From the NCBI GenBank assembly GCA_030064795.1, contig JASJEI010000550.1, positions 1 to 5,582 of the forward strand: DNA of 5,582 nt, read 5' to 3'. The position numbers and the translations under genes were made by a program. Shown piece after piece: positions 5,478 to 5,582 of the stretch (the stretch's first letter is position 1; each line of letters begins with the position of its first letter). The notes beneath the pieces are model-generated. The model searched no databases and was not told the origin of the DNA. It saw only the letters and a list, made by a program, of their open reading frames with translations. This stretch comes from Pleurocapsa sp. MO_226.B13. GTDB taxonomy: Bacteria; Cyanobacteriota; Cyanobacteriia; Cyanobacteriales; Xenococcaceae.

Positions 5478-5582
5478 CAGAGTTTTCGCGCTTGACCTCT
5501 GTTTAGAAGAAAATGGTCAAGCACCTATGAAGCGTTGCAAGATACTCGTCCTCAGAGAAATAAACTGATGACAAGGTATGTC

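Larger units (their letters stand above)
5071..5582. other. Right-end region without a secure gene
   Basis: Upstream of the YdeI-like gene the sequence holds HIP1 octamers at 5111-5118 and 5404-5411, the palindrome CATCGCGATG (about 5126-5135), two copies of CTATTAAT (5091-5098 and 5147-5154) and an inverted pair GCAGATC (5100-5106) / GATCTGC (5174-5180). The YdeI-like promoter should lie here, but I see no convincing -35/-10 pair. A perfect TATAAT at 5357-5362 precedes a short plus-strand ORF but lacks a -35 box. Two short ORFs are listed separately. From about 5478 to the end nothing recognisable was found. Confidence 0.5.

Noticed and set aside
1..5582. CRISPR array, tRNA or rRNA genes
   Set aside because: No regularly spaced repeats and no recognisable tRNA or rRNA sequence were seen on either strand.

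Overview
This window is almost certainly from a cyanobacterium. It holds nine copies of the HIP1 octamer GCGATCGC (starting at about 1023, 2813, 2891, 2989, 3629, 4018, 4569, 5111 and 5404), cyanobacterial-type ferredoxin-sulfite reductase and PAPS reductase proteins, AT-leaning base composition and short CTAACAA-type heptamer repeats between genes. I cannot name the genus from this sequence.

Layout. Positions 1-180 hold the 3' end of a serine O-acetyltransferase gene (cysE, + strand). Positions 181-856 are a non-coding stretch with what looks like a decayed, frameshifted transposase fragment on the minus strand (about 300-441). Positions 857-1660 hold cysH (PAPS reductase, + strand). The 1661-1959 gap carries a long inverted repeat embedded in heptamer repeats. 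Positions 1960-3714 hold sir (ferredoxin-sulfite reductase, + strand). The convergent gap 3715-4122 carries a weak terminator-like hairpin, small coding-like remnants and a striking larger hairpin. On the minus strand follow a YdeI/OmpD-associated family gene (4501-5070) and, 21 bp downstream of it, an Spx/ArsC-like thioredoxin-fold gene (4123-4479), probably one transcript. Positions 5071-5582 hold no secure gene: a 31-codon ORF and a short ORF whose start resembles the N-terminus of a sigma-70-family factor.

How the genes work together. Three genes in a row on one strand serve cysteine synthesis from sulfate: CysH reduces PAPS to sulfite, Sir reduces sulfite to sulfide with ferredoxin electrons, and CysE makes O-acetylserine, the carbon acceptor for sulfide. 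The gaps between them (676 and about 299 bp) are long and full of repeats, so they probably have separate promoters and are not one tight operon. The minus-strand pair has no evident link to sulfur assimilation beyond the redox-type CXXC of the Spx-like protein.

I did not find a convincing new biological system here. The more interesting material is in the intergenic regions: the mobile-element remnant, the hairpin elements and the broken small ORFs.
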